A DNA stretch of 64,000 bases, taken from assembly GCF_009928525.1 (NCBI RefSeq), contig NZ_JAABOK010000017.1, positions 61,948 through 125,947 on the forward strand, read 5' to 3'. Position 1 is the first letter of the stretch; every line of letters starts with the position of its first letter. Positions 1 through 8,800 of the stretch are shown here, piece by piece. Both the position numbers and the translations under genes were made by a program. The notes below the pieces were generated by a model. That model made no database searches, was not told where the DNA came from, and saw nothing but the letters and a program-made list of their open reading frames with translations. Source of the DNA: Chitinophaga solisilvae. GTDB taxonomy: Bacteria; Bacteroidota; Bacteroidia; Chitinophagales; Chitinophagaceae.

Positions 1-1
1 A

Positions 2-1333
2 ATGCAAAAGCGGTTGGCGAACTGGGGAAATTTCCCTACAGTAGCATCTGAAGAAAGTGCTTTTACGCAGGAAGATCAACTGCGGAATTTCGTGGAAACC
101 AATACCCGTCTTATTGCCCGCGGCAATGGCAGGTGCTATGGAGATGCCTCTCTGGGGCAGCACAGTATTTCCATGCTCAGGTACGATAAGTTCCTTTCGT
201 TTGATCCGGAAAATGGCATCCTGGAAACCCAGGCCGGCGTTACCCTGGATCAGATCCTGGACATCATTGTACCCAAAGGCTGGTTCCTCCCGGTTACCCC
301 CGGTACCAAATTCATTACGGTGGGCGGCGCGGTAGCCTCTGATGTACATGGTAAAAATCATCATGTGGACGGCGCATTCTCCGGACACATCATTGATATG
401 GATGTGATCATCGGGTCCGGCGTTACCACCACCTGTTCGCAAACCCTGCTCCCCGACCTCTTCTGGGCTACCTGTGGCGGTATGGGCCTTACCGGTGTTA
501 TCACCCGCGTAAAATTCCATCTGAAAAAAATTGAAACCGCCTACATCCGCCAGAAGCAGATCAAGGCAAAAAACCTGGAAGAAGTTATCCGGCTTTTTGA
601 AGAATATAAGCATTATACCTACTCCATGGCCTGGATCGATTGCCTGCAGAAAGGCGACTCCTTCGGCCGCAGCATCCTCATCGTAGGAGAACATGCCACG
701 CCCGAAGAGCTTAGTTCCGCACAGCAGGCAGCTCCTCTTACGTTACCGGCTAAACGAAAATTATCCGTTCCTTTCAATCTGCCTTCTTTTGTACTGAACA
801 CCTTCACGGTCAAGGCATTCAACTGGCTGTACTACGGCAAAAATTTCAAACGGGAAATCTCCAATGTGGTACCCTACGAACCCTTCTTCTATCCCCTGGA
901 TGCTATCCTGCACTGGAACCGCGGTTACGGCAAGGCAGGGTTCGTGCAATACCAGTTTGTACTGCCACTGGAAAAGAAAGACGGACTGGTAGCTATCCTG
1001 AAAAGAATCAGTGAGAAAGGCTGGGGCTCTTTCCTCGCAGTCCTGAAAGTATTCGGCAACCAGGATTCCCTCATCTCTTTCCCCATGGAAGGCTATACCC
1101 TTGCGCTGGATTTCCCGGTACGTAAAGGATTGTTTCCCTTCCTCGATGAGCTGGATGAAATTGTGCTGCAGTATGGCGGACGGTTATACCTGTCCAAAGA
1201 TGCGCGCATGAAACAGGAAATATTCTGGAAGAGCTACCCCAATGCAAACCGCTTCGCGGAGATTGTACAGACGTACAATACCAGCCAGCGCTTTGCTTCC
1301 CTGCAATCCGACAGATTATTACTGACGAAATAG
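2..1333 (+). CDS. FAD-binding oxidase, DprE1-like
   Basis: The 443-residue product resembles the FAD-dependent oxidase DprE1, which oxidises the 2'-OH of polyprenyl-phospho-ribose in the first half of an epimerisation that makes an arabinose donor. The N-terminal FAD-binding (PCMH-type) domain shows RGNGR-x-YGD at residues 40-48 and TPGT...VGGA...DVHGKNHH at 99-121, the latter very close to the DprE1 family motif; the C-terminal half is the substrate cap. The next gene is a DprE2-like reductase and the third a HAD phosphatase, which supports a shared pathway. The ATG is at the second base of the window, so a longer N-terminus cannot be excluded. The lipid and sugar substrates in this organism are inferred. 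Confidence 0.85.
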   Translation: MQKRLANWGNFPTVASEESAFTQEDQLRNFVETNTRLIARGNGRCYGDASLGQHSISMLRYDKFLSFDPENGILETQAGVTLDQILDIIVPKGWFLPVTPGTKFITVGGAVASDVHGKNHHVDGAFSGHIIDMDVIIGSGVTTTCSQTLLPDLFWATCGGMGLTGVITRVKFHLKKIETAYIRQKQIKAKNLEEVIRLFEEYKHYTYSMAWIDCLQKGDSFGRSILIVGEHATPEELSSAQQAAPLTLPAKRKLSVPFNLPSFVLNTFTVKAFNWLYYGKNFKREISNVVPYEPFFYPLDAILHWNRGYGKAGFVQYQFVLPLEKKDGLVAILKRISEKGWGSFLAVLKVFGNQDSLISFPMEGYTLALDFPVRKGLFPFLDELDEIVLQYGGRLYLSKDARMKQEIFWKSYPNANRFAEIVQTYNTSQRFASLQSDRLLLTK

Positions 1334-1361
1334 TAACCCCCGATTAACCAAATACCACCGA

Positions 1362-2093
1362 ATGCCGACAATACTTTTTTTAGGCGCCGGCTCCGACATG
1401 GCGGTAGCCATGGCCCGGAAATACGCCGCTCAACAATATGACATACAACTGGCAGCACGTCATGCGGCTGCCCTGATACCACTGCAGCAGGATCTCATCA
1501 TACGCTATGGCGTAAACGTCACCGTACATACTTTCGACGCAACCGCCTGCGATACCCATGCAGCCTTCTTCAACGCGCTACCCGTCCAACCGGATATTAC
1601 TGTATGTGCCTTCGGCTACCTGGGCGACCAGGAGCAGGCGCAGCAACACTGGCAGGAAGCTGCTGCTATTATCCATACCAATTACACCGGCGCAGTGTCC
1701 ATATTAAATGTAGTTGCCGAAAATTACGAGGCCCGGAAAACCGGTACCATTATAGGCATCAGCTCTGTGGCCGGTGAACGCGGCCGGCAGAGCAACTATA
1801 TTTACGGCAGTGCCAAAGCAGGATTCACCGCCTATCTCAGTGGTCTGCGCAACCGGCTTTTTCGTAGTGGCGTTCACGTGATGAGCGTTCAACCCGGCTT
1901 CGTTAATACCCGGATGACACAGCACCTGAACCTGCCGCCCCTACTTACCGCCAGTCCGGAAGCCGTGGCTGCAGCAGTATACAAAGCGGGTAAAAGACGG
2001 AAGAACAGTATCTATGTGAAATGGCATTGGAAATATATCATGCTGATTATTAAACTTATACCAGAAGGTATTTTCAAAAAACTTAAACTGTGA
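1362..2093 (+). CDS. SDR-family oxidoreductase, DprE2-like
   Basis: A 243-residue classical short-chain dehydrogenase/reductase. The N-terminus carries a nucleotide-binding GAGSDMA at residues 8-14, a catalytic Ser region near 134-135 and the YxxxK pair Y148/K152. Located 28 bases after a DprE1-like oxidase, it most likely reduces the keto intermediate made by that enzyme (DprE2 role, NADH-dependent in the studied family). Its stop overlaps the start of the next gene in a GTGA arrangement, so the three genes are probably translated together. Substrate is inferred from the neighbour, not visible in the protein. Confidence 0.85.
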   Translation: MPTILFLGAGSDMAVAMARKYAAQQYDIQLAARHAAALIPLQQDLIIRYGVNVTVHTFDATACDTHAAFFNALPVQPDITVCAFGYLGDQEQAQQHWQEAAAIIHTNYTGAVSILNVVAENYEARKTGTIIGISSVAGERGRQSNYIYGSAKAGFTAYLSGLRNRLFRSGVHVMSVQPGFVNTRMTQHLNLPPLLTASPEAVAAAVYKAGKRRKNSIYVKWHWKYIMLIIKLIPEGIFKKLKL

Positions 2094-2686
2094 CCACGAT
2101 AGCCTTCTTTGATTTTGATGGTACCATCACGCAGAAGGATACACTCTGGGAGATTATCCGGTTCCACAGGGGCAGTATGCGTATGTACCTGGGTGTGGTG
2201 AAACTACTGCCTGCGCTGATCCGTTTTAAACTGAAACAGCTTCCTGCACAGGAGATGAAGCAACGGGTATTCCGGTATTATTTCGGGGAGATGACCGAAG
2301 AGGATTTCAATGCTGGCTGCGCTGACTTCTGTAGAAACAGATTACCAACTATTATCCGCCCGCAGGCGTTGACGGCTATACGAAAACATCAGGAGCAGGG
2401 CCACCGCATAGTGGTGGTCACTGCCTCCGCCGAAAACTGGGTGTCGCCCTGGTGCGCATCGCTGCAGATCGGTTGTATCGGCACCCGCCTGGAAACCAGG
2501 GATGCACGGATAAGCGGTAATATACTTGGCATCAACTGCAACGGAACAGAAAAGGTGAACAGGATACGCCAGCAATTCCGCCTGGAAGATTACCAGGAAA
2601 TATTTGCGTATGGTGACAGCGAAGGGGATAAACCCATGCTCGCGCTGGCACACCACGCCGCTTTCCGCCCGTTCAGGGATAAATAA
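2090..2686 (+). CDS. HAD-IB family phosphatase
   Basis: A 198-residue haloacid dehalogenase superfamily phosphatase. Motif I is DFDGT with nucleophile D8 and acid D10; motif III/IV is GDSEGD near residue 184; the insert between them fits subclass IB (SerB-like). GTG start overlapping the TGA of the preceding gene by four bases argues for translational coupling. In actinobacterial arabinan biosynthesis a phosphatase removes phosphate from the polyprenyl-phospho-pentose-phosphate made by a UbiA-type transferase; this gene could fill that step, with the transferase outside the window. That role is inference; the HAD fold is seen directly. Confidence 0.85.
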   Translation: MTTIAFFDFDGTITQKDTLWEIIRFHRGSMRMYLGVVKLLPALIRFKLKQLPAQEMKQRVFRYYFGEMTEEDFNAGCADFCRNRLPTIIRPQALTAIRKHQEQGHRIVVVTASAENWVSPWCASLQIGCIGTRLETRDARISGNILGINCNGTEKVNRIRQQFRLEDYQEIFAYGDSEGDKPMLALAHHAAFRPFRDK

Positions 2687-2719
2687 AAAATGCCCCGCCA
2701 TAAAGGCGAGGCACTTTTT
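2687..2719. terminator. Bidirectional rho-independent terminator
   Basis: A 9-base stem (2691-2699 with 2705-2713, one A-C mismatch, 5-base loop) is flanked by an A-run on the left and a T-run on the right. It lies between two converging genes, so it can end transcripts from both directions. Confidence 0.8.
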
Positions 2720-2749
2720 ATTATTGTAACAGATTGACTGTACGGAGTA

Positions 2750-3553
2750 CTAGGCGGCTTTCACTTTCTTCATCTGCGCCGGTGTAACCAGTGCAGGCTT
2801 CAGTTTAATAATGCCGACAAAATTCATCAGTTTCATCACCTGATAGCTTGGATCCAACTCAAACCATTTCTTGGCGAAGTTAGGACTGTCTTTGAATTTA
2901 TGGTGATTATTCTGGAACAGCTCACCCAGCAGGATGATACCCCACGGGGAAGTATTTCTGGAGTGATCGCCGTTATCGAAATTGCTGTAACCATATTTAT
3001 GACCGCACCAGTTCACAATAGCTCCCTGTACTGGTCCCATCAGGAAGTGGATCGGCAGCAGGAAATACAGATACCACATACCAGCCGGCACAAATGCTAC
3101 GTAGAATGCTACATAGGCAGCCATCCAGAGGAAACGGGTGATATTGCTGTCACCGAATTTATCCATAGCATCCCATTCCGGTAAAGGCTCTTCCATAAAT
3201 TTAGGATCCACTTTGCTGGTACGGGTTACGAAACCATTGTAAATCACACGGGTCTGTACCATCATAGTCCATACATCCTTAAAGAAGTGCGGAGAATGCG
3301 GATCATTTTCAGTATCACTGTATTCGTGGTGCATGCGGTGCATAACACCATATGCTCTCGGAATCAGGTATGATGAACCCTGGAAAAACCAGGTGCTGAA
3401 ATAAAAGAAACGCTCCCAGAATTTACTGGTGGTATACATCTGGTGGGATGCATAACGATGTAAATAGAATGTGTGGAAGAACAATGAAAAGAACCAGTGC
3501 ACACAGAAGAATATCAGTATCGCCGTCATTAATTTTTGTTGAAAAGGTGACAA
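2750..3553 (-). CDS. Membrane acyl-CoA/fatty acid desaturase
   Basis: A 267-residue integral membrane di-iron desaturase of the stearoyl-CoA/delta-9 type, inserting a double bond into fatty acyl chains for membrane fluidity. The histidine boxes that bind the metals are visible: HRYASH at 32-37, HRMHH at 72-76, GH at 184-185 and NNHH at 215-218. Hydrophobic stretches at 9-30, 48-65 and 140-180 are the membrane segments. It is a single-gene unit, converging with the upstream HAD gene at a terminator. Exact double-bond position cannot be read from sequence. Confidence 0.9.
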   Translation of the reverse strand: MSPFQQKLMTAILIFFCVHWFFSLFFHTFYLHRYASHQMYTTSKFWERFFYFSTWFFQGSSYLIPRAYGVMHRMHHEYSDTENDPHSPHFFKDVWTMMVQTRVIYNGFVTRTSKVDPKFMEEPLPEWDAMDKFGDSNITRFLWMAAYVAFYVAFVPAGMWYLYFLLPIHFLMGPVQGAIVNWCGHKYGYSNFDNGDHSRNTSPWGIILLGELFQNNHHKFKDSPNFAKKWFELDPSYQVMKLMNFVGIIKLKPALVTPAQMKKVKAA

Positions 3554-3640
3554 ATAATCTTCAAAGGTATGCTAAATACCTGTAACTCAAATTAAAATGT
3601 GGCTTTTGATGTGAACGAAATGTTAAAAAAAATTCAAATT

Positions 3641-5284
3641 TCAATTTTTCTTCACATGCCGCAGTTCCAGCAGGTTCATTCCGTTGCTGTAAAGCCCTGA
3701 TACATTGGGCTGTACGAGCCTGATTACCTCGTCATAAAACAGGGGTACTACCTGAGCATCTGTCATTACCAGCTGATCCATCTCCCGGTATAATTCATAC
3801 CTGATACTGTCATTATTTTCACTGATAGCGTGCTCATATAATTTATCGAACGCAGGGTTGTTGTAACGGGTATAATTCGGAGGTGCGGGATTGCGGCTGT
3901 AGAACATTGCCAGGTAGCTTTCCGCGTCCGGATAATCTGCTATCCAGCTCCCCCGGAAGAAAAGCGCCTGCGACTTGGCAGTCTGTTCCAGCAACAGACT
4001 TTTCTGCACAACTTCCACCTGGATACGGATACCTACTTCCTGCAACTGGTTGGCTACATAATTAGCCAGGTCCGCGTAATTGGGGATAGACAACAGTTTG
4101 ATTGCCGGCAGCCCCCGCCCGCCGGGATATCCAGCTTCCTGCAGCAATTGCCTTGCTTTCCCGGGATCATAGCTATACCCCTTTACTTTTGCAGCATCGA
4201 AGGAAGGTAGTCCGGCTGGCACGAAACCCGACAAGGCTGGTGTGCCGATATTATTTCTCAGGTAGGTCATCATTTTCGTACGGTCGAAACCGTAGTTAAT
4301 GGCCTGCCGTATTTTTTTCAGGCGTGTGGGAGATACTTTCAGCGCGCTGCTGGCGGTATCTGTCATAAAGCCCAGGTATTCCGTATTAAGATAGGAATGT
4401 TTGTTCAGCACCATTCTGCCCTCCCACTCTTTTTTCAGGGTTCCTCTTTTGGTCAGCACTTCATCTTTGAAGGAGGCATCGATATCGCTCATAAAATCAA
4501 GTTGGCCCTGCCGGAACATCAGGAACTCCGCGGCCTTGCTTTCCAGAAAGGTAACCTTCACGGCTTCCAGATAAGGCAGGCGGGCGCCGGTACTGTCTTT
4601 TTCAAAATACTGCGGATGCCTGTGTAGTATCAGGCCTTGTCCTTCATCCCAGTAAAAGAAGCGGAATGGTCCGGTGCCGCAGGGATGGTTGCGGAAATCC
4701 TTCCCGTATTTTTCTACTATTTCACGGGGTACCACAGAGCAGTACTGCATACTGAGAATACCGAGGACAGGATGAAACGGGCGGATGAGCGTCAGTTCAA
4801 AAGTGGAATCATTCAAAGCGCGGAAGCCGCTGTCTGCCTGCACCCTGCCGTTGAAGATCCAGGCTCCGGGCGAAGCGGTGGCTGGGTCCATAATACGCCG
4901 CAGGCTGTACACCACGTCCTGTGCCGTCATCCGGCGTCCTTTACCTCCTGGGAATACATCGTTATCATGAAAGTAAACATCCGTACGCAGGTCGAAAGTA
5001 TAGGTGCGCCGGTCGGCAGATACGCGCCATTGCCGCGCCAGTGACGGCCTGATCTCCAGGTCGTTGTCCGGTTCCACCAACGTGCTGTAGAGCTGCCGTA
5101 CCGCCCATATGACCGCCTGACTTTTTGCAAACGCAGGATCCAGGCTGCTGATTCCTTCTGCCTGATTATACCGGAACACCTGCTTATACTCCTTTTCAGG
5201 ATTACCGCAGCCGCCGCAAAACAGGAGTAATAATCCAGCTATCGGTATCCAGACTGTAACCGCCTGACAATAATAACTTTTCAT
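3641..5284 (-). CDS. ABC transporter substrate-binding lipoprotein, family 5
   Basis: A 547-residue extracytoplasmic solute-binding protein of the peptide/nickel/opine family (SBP_bac_5). The chosen ATG gives a short basic N-terminus, a hydrophobic core and a CGGC lipobox-like site, hence a lipoprotein; a longer reading frame to 5557 would run antisense over the start of the divergent peptidase gene and is rejected. The mature part has the family hallmark order: SLDPAFAKS near the start, TAQDVVYSLRRIMDP about 100 residues later, and the C-terminal GSWIADYPDAESYL motif. No permease or ATPase gene is adjacent, which is common in Bacteroidota; the ligand (probably oligopeptide) is inferred. Confidence 0.85.
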   Translation of the reverse strand: MKSYYCQAVTVWIPIAGLLLLFCGGCGNPEKEYKQVFRYNQAEGISSLDPAFAKSQAVIWAVRQLYSTLVEPDNDLEIRPSLARQWRVSADRRTYTFDLRTDVYFHDNDVFPGGKGRRMTAQDVVYSLRRIMDPATASPGAWIFNGRVQADSGFRALNDSTFELTLIRPFHPVLGILSMQYCSVVPREIVEKYGKDFRNHPCGTGPFRFFYWDEGQGLILHRHPQYFEKDSTGARLPYLEAVKVTFLESKAAEFLMFRQGQLDFMSDIDASFKDEVLTKRGTLKKEWEGRMVLNKHSYLNTEYLGFMTDTASSALKVSPTRLKKIRQAINYGFDRTKMMTYLRNNIGTPALSGFVPAGLPSFDAAKVKGYSYDPGKARQLLQEAGYPGGRGLPAIKLLSIPNYADLANYVANQLQEVGIRIQVEVVQKSLLLEQTAKSQALFFRGSWIADYPDAESYLAMFYSRNPAPPNYTRYNNPAFDKLYEHAISENNDSIRYELYREMDQLVMTDAQVVPLFYDEVIRLVQPNVSGLYSNGMNLLELRHVKKN

Positions 5285-5374
5285 TTGACGGTAATTTAAT
5301 ATCTTCTGGATAAAATTTGCAAATAAGTTAATACAGGTAATTAATATCTTGCCGGTTAAAATGTATTTATATAT

Positions 5375-7009
5375 ATGCGTGGCATAACAATACTTTGTGT
5401 AGCCCTGCTCACCGCATTTTCGGCGGAAGCACAACAGCCATTTACGAAGGCAGATACCCTCAGGGGTACCATCACCCCGCAGCGGGCCTGGTGGGATGTC
5501 ATTACCTATGACCTGCATGTGCGGGTAAACCCGGAAGACAGCACCTTCAGCGGACATAATAATATCACCTACAAAATACTCAAACCTGATTCCGTGCTGC
5601 AGATAGATCTGCAGGAACCGATGGTGATCGACAGTGTGATACAGGACAGGAAAGCGCTGGCCTTTACCCGGGAAGGCAATGCCTGGATGATTAAAGTAAC
5701 CTCACCTCAGCTACGGCAAAAGTCCAGGGTAATTACCGTTTTCTACAGCGGCAAACCCCGCAGGGCTAAAAATGCGCCCTGGGATGGCGGTGTGGTATGG
5801 GCCAAGGACAGCCTGCAGCGCCCGTGGATAGCTACCGCAGTACAGGGTCTGGGAGCCAGCGCCTGGTGGCCTAACAAAGACCATCAGAGCGATGAGCCGG
5901 AAAATATGTACATCAACGTTACTGTCCCTTCCGATCTGGCAGATATCTCCAATGGCCGCCTGAAAAAGAAAACAGAGAATGGCGATGGTACCACTACTTA
6001 TACATGGTATGTATCCAACCCTATCAACAACTATGACGTAGCGCTCAACATCGGGCATTACACAGAGATAAAGGATACCTATTCCGGAGAAGGCGGTAAA
6101 CTGGACCTGGCCTACTGGGTGCTGGACTATAATGAAGAAAGGGCACGGGAACATTTCAAGGTAGTAAAGCCCATGCTTAAATGCTTTGAGTACTGGTTCG
6201 GAAAATATCCGTTTTATAAAGACAGCTATAAACTGGTAGAAGTGCCTTTCCTGGGTATGGAACATCAGAGTGCAGTAGCCTACGGCAATAAATACCAGAT
6301 GGGCTACAGCGGCAAAGACCTCTCCGGCAGCGGCTGGGGACTTAAATGGGACTTTCTCGTGATCCATGAAAGCGGCCATGAGTGGTTTGGTAACAGCATT
6401 ACCAGCAAGGACATCGCCGACATGTGGATTCATGAATCCTTTACCAACTACTCCGAAACCCTTTTCACCGAATGCCAGTACGGGCAGAAGGCAGGCCAGG
6501 CATATGTTACCGGCACCCGTCAGAATATCCGGAACGACATTCCTGTAATCGGACCCTATGGCGTCAATACAGAAGGCAGCGGCGACATGTACTACAAGGG
6601 CGGTAACATGATCCACATGATCCGTCAGATTATGAATAATGATGAGTCTTTCCGTCAGATGCTGCGCGGGCTCAACAAAACCTTCTACCACAAGACTGTC
6701 ACCACACAGGAGGTAGAACGCTACATGAGCCAGGCTGCCGGCTTTGACATGGGCCGTATCTTCGATCAGTACCTGCGCCGTACCACCATCCCTACACTCG
6801 AATACCGCATCGTCGGGCAGCAGCTGCAGTACCGCTGGGTATCAGATGTAAAGGATTTCAATATGCCCGTAAAGGTAAAACTGAACGAAAGCGGCTACAA
6901 ACTCATCTATCCGGGCACCACCTGGCGCACCGCCAGCATCAGTCTTCCGGGCAAACAATCCTTTGAAGTAGATAAGAATTTTTATATCAATGTGAAAGAA
7001 ACGAAGTAG
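5375..7009 (+). CDS. Secreted M1-family metallopeptidase
   Basis: A 544-residue zinc aminopeptidase of family M1. A signal peptide ends at about SAEA-QQ (residue 20). The zinc site is H331-E332-x-x-H335 followed 18 residues later by E354, the canonical HEXXH-X18-E. The exopeptidase loop reads GMEHQ rather than GAMEN, as often seen in the Bacteroidota branch. The N-terminal beta domain (residues 40-230) precedes the catalytic domain; the enzyme ends with a short beta domain and lacks the long helical C-terminal domain of PepN. It is divergent from the solute-binding gene, consistent with a role in peptide scavenging, which is inference. Confidence 0.9.
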   Translation: MRGITILCVALLTAFSAEAQQPFTKADTLRGTITPQRAWWDVITYDLHVRVNPEDSTFSGHNNITYKILKPDSVLQIDLQEPMVIDSVIQDRKALAFTREGNAWMIKVTSPQLRQKSRVITVFYSGKPRRAKNAPWDGGVVWAKDSLQRPWIATAVQGLGASAWWPNKDHQSDEPENMYINVTVPSDLADISNGRLKKKTENGDGTTTYTWYVSNPINNYDVALNIGHYTEIKDTYSGEGGKLDLAYWVLDYNEERAREHFKVVKPMLKCFEYWFGKYPFYKDSYKLVEVPFLGMEHQSAVAYGNKYQMGYSGKDLSGSGWGLKWDFLVIHESGHEWFGNSITSKDIADMWIHESFTNYSETLFTECQYGQKAGQAYVTGTRQNIRNDIPVIGPYGVNTEGSGDMYYKGGNMIHMIRQIMNNDESFRQMLRGLNKTFYHKTVTTQEVERYMSQAAGFDMGRIFDQYLRRTTIPTLEYRIVGQQLQYRWVSDVKDFNMPVKVKLNESGYKLIYPGTTWRTASISLPGKQSFEVDKNFYINVKETK

Positions 7010-7011
7010 TT

Positions 7012-7156
7012 AATTGCGAATTACGAATTGCGAATTGCGAATGTAGACGCGAAGATTAAAGCGGAGATTAAGACAGATATCTAATGTTGATCTGCCTTAA
7101 TCTCCGCTTTAATCTTCGCGCCTACATTCGCAATTCGTAATTCGTAATTCGCAATT
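7012..7156. repeat. GAATTRC-heptad inverted repeat, copy A
   Basis: Two 66-base arms (7012-7077 and 7091-7156) are reverse complements with three mismatches, all transitions; the loop is 13 bases. Outer arm: heptads GAATTRC ending in GAATG; inner arm contains GCGAAGATTAAAGCGG. It begins two bases after the stop codon of the peptidase gene and lies between converging genes, where it could act as a bidirectional terminator or an RNA-protecting hairpin. Member of an eight-copy family in this window. Confidence 0.9.
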
Positions 7157-7172
7157 CCCCAAAGGGGCTCAA

Positions 7173-7832
7173 TTATTCTTTCAGCAACCTAAAGGCGTGC
7201 TTACTCGTATTATTCATAAATCCATATGCTGACCACAGGATAAAAAGCGGTTCTATGCTCCGGCTCATTTCTATGTTGCCCATATCGGCGACATCGTCCC
7301 AGCCGAATTCCTGGAGGAGGCGGATAATGGTTTGTTTGGCGTTATCGCTGTTGCCGGCGATGAACATGGTGGGAGTTCCGTCTTTGAAGTCGCGGAGCAG
7401 CATATGCTGATGCCCTATACAGCTGAGGGCTTTCACTACGGAGGCATCAGGGGGAAGCCACGCCTGGATTTGTTCGCCGGCGGAATTGTTATGACCGATC
7501 ACGAAAGACAGGCGGCCGTTATCATCTGGACCTTTACCATCCAGCGGATTGGTGACATCTACGATGGTCTTGCCTTTGAAATTCCAGATGCCGGCAGCTT
7601 CAATAGCCTTTTTGGTACCTGCCCAGCTGGTACAGATGATAATAAGCTCTCCGAATTCAGCGGCCTGCCGGAAGGTTCCGGCTGCAGCCTTTTCAGGCTG
7701 CTTCTTCAGCCATTGTTGCAGTGACTCACGTGCAGGGTTACGGGTGCCGATAGTAACTTCGTGACCTGTTTGAATTAGTCCGCTGCCAAGTGTAAGCCCG
7801 ACAGGACCACTACCCAGGATACCGATTTTCAT
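7173..7832 (-). CDS. NAD(P)-binding F420-type reductase family protein
   Basis: A 219-residue dinucleotide-binding protein of the F420-dependent NADP oxidoreductase family (NADP_oxido_coenzyme F420 type). The ATG at 7832 is chosen because it places the Rossmann motif GILGSGPVGLTLG directly at the N-terminus (residues 3-15); an upstream extension lacks similarity. GTRNPA after the second strand supports NADPH preference. Bacteroidota generally lack coenzyme F420, so the true electron partner is unknown; many such proteins are annotated only by fold. No linked pathway genes are seen. Confidence 0.75.
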   Translation of the reverse strand: MKIGILGSGPVGLTLGSGLIQTGHEVTIGTRNPARESLQQWLKKQPEKAAAGTFRQAAEFGELIIICTSWAGTKKAIEAAGIWNFKGKTIVDVTNPLDGKGPDDNGRLSFVIGHNNSAGEQIQAWLPPDASVVKALSCIGHQHMLLRDFKDGTPTMFIAGNSDNAKQTIIRLLQEFGWDDVADMGNIEMSRSIEPLFILWSAYGFMNNTSKHAFRLLKE

Positions 7833-7913
7833 GACCGCGTTAATGTTTGGTGAAATGTGAACTATGAAGATACTTAAAAAACACTTCACCAGAACGCGTC
7901 CCGGGCTGCCCTG

Positions 7914-8660
7914 TTATTTTTCCTGCATCAGGTAACCCAGGAATTTCTGCATCCCCTGGCGTTTGGCTGGTGTCAGCGGGTAGCTGATATTATGTATGTA
8001 ATAGGTAGCCAGGTCATACACCTCATAGGGATTTTCAGCCACTACTGCCGGAATATTTCTGATACCTGCGCCGGTGGCGTCGTTGAAGGCAGTGGTAAAT
8101 GAAGCTGGCAGTTGTTTGTTACTGATCCAGGCGGCGAACACAAAAGGCAGGCTGGTAAAACGCAGCCAGTTTTCTGCGAGGTCATATATATAAGGAGAAA
8201 CTTTACGCTGCTCAAGTGCACGGTCGCCGATCACCAGACCTGCATCCGTACCTTTTATTTTATCCTGGTAATCGCCGGTAGTGGCCACAAATTCCACATC
8301 CAGCTTCCAGTATTCACGCACCAGGAGCTGCAGCAGCGCCACTGAGGTACGGCTCTGGTAGTCCAGGTAAATACGCTTTATTTCATTCATCGGTACATCA
8401 CTGTACAAACAAACGGAAGCAACCGCTCCTTCAGCACCGATACAATAATCTGCGATAATATGGTATTCCTTTAATCTGGGAATGATAGCCACCGGTACCA
8501 GCGCCACGTCCACCTCGCCATCTATAAGCTGCTGGGCTATTTTAGCCGGATAATCCATCGATAATTCCATCATCTCCATCACCGGATGATTCCTGAATCC
8601 ATACAATAAAGGCTTCGTATTCAAATAACTTACAGCCGCAACTTTTACTTTCCGTTCCAA
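7914..8660 (-). CDS. mqnA: Chorismate dehydratase, menaquinone pathway
   Basis: MqnA converts chorismate to 3-enolpyruvyl-benzoate, the first step of the futalosine route to menaquinone, the respiratory quinone of these bacteria. The protein has the hallmark VAAVSYLNTKPL at residues 7-18 of the 248-residue form, and the periplasmic-binding-like fold with DVALVPVAIIP. There is no ATG: the TTG at 8660 gives an N-terminus (MERKVKV) like homologues, while another TTG at 8714 would add 18 residues. It is divergent from purB. No other mqn gene is present in the window. Confidence 0.88.
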   Translation of the reverse strand: MERKVKVAAVSYLNTKPLLYGFRNHPVMEMMELSMDYPAKIAQQLIDGEVDVALVPVAIIPRLKEYHIIADYCIGAEGAVASVCLYSDVPMNEIKRIYLDYQSRTSVALLQLLVREYWKLDVEFVATTGDYQDKIKGTDAGLVIGDRALEQRKVSPYIYDLAENWLRFTSLPFVFAAWISNKQLPASFTTAFNDATGAGIRNIPAVVAENPYEVYDLATYYIHNISYPLTPAKRQGMQKFLGYLMQEK

Positions 8661-8703
8661 TTTCAGTAATTTTGAAGCTGCAAAAGTAACTAAATCCCGG
8701 TTA

Positions 8704-8757
8704 ACAAGTTCCAAATTGAAAAATACCGTTCTTTAAACGGAACGATTATGAACTTGT
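8704..8757. promoter_or_regulatory. Nested palindrome in mqnA/purB divergent promoter region
   Basis: Outer arms ACAAGTTC (8704-8711) and GAACTTGT (8750-8757) enclose a second pair CGTTC and GAACG. The layout sits between two divergent starts and could be an operator or a short leader hairpin. The outer left arm would overlap the longer possible mqnA start. No regulator can be named; chance occurrence is possible. Confidence 0.3.
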
Positions 8758-8800
8758 TTTCCTTCATCGTGTTAATTGTAATATCTGGAATTCATACATT

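Noticed and set aside
5285..5557. N-terminal extension of the substrate-binding protein
   Set aside because: It runs antisense into the M1 peptidase gene and would bury the lipoprotein signal; the ATG at 5284 is the better start.
5711..6691. Long open frame on the minus strand (326 codons)
   Set aside because: It is fully antisense to the catalytic part of the M1 peptidase gene and has no recognisable domain.
7012..7156. CRISPR array or iteron origin suggested by tandem GAATTRC heptads
   Set aside because: Heptads are mirrored in two arms around a loop, without regular spacers, cas genes or a replication gene; an inverted-repeat element explains it.
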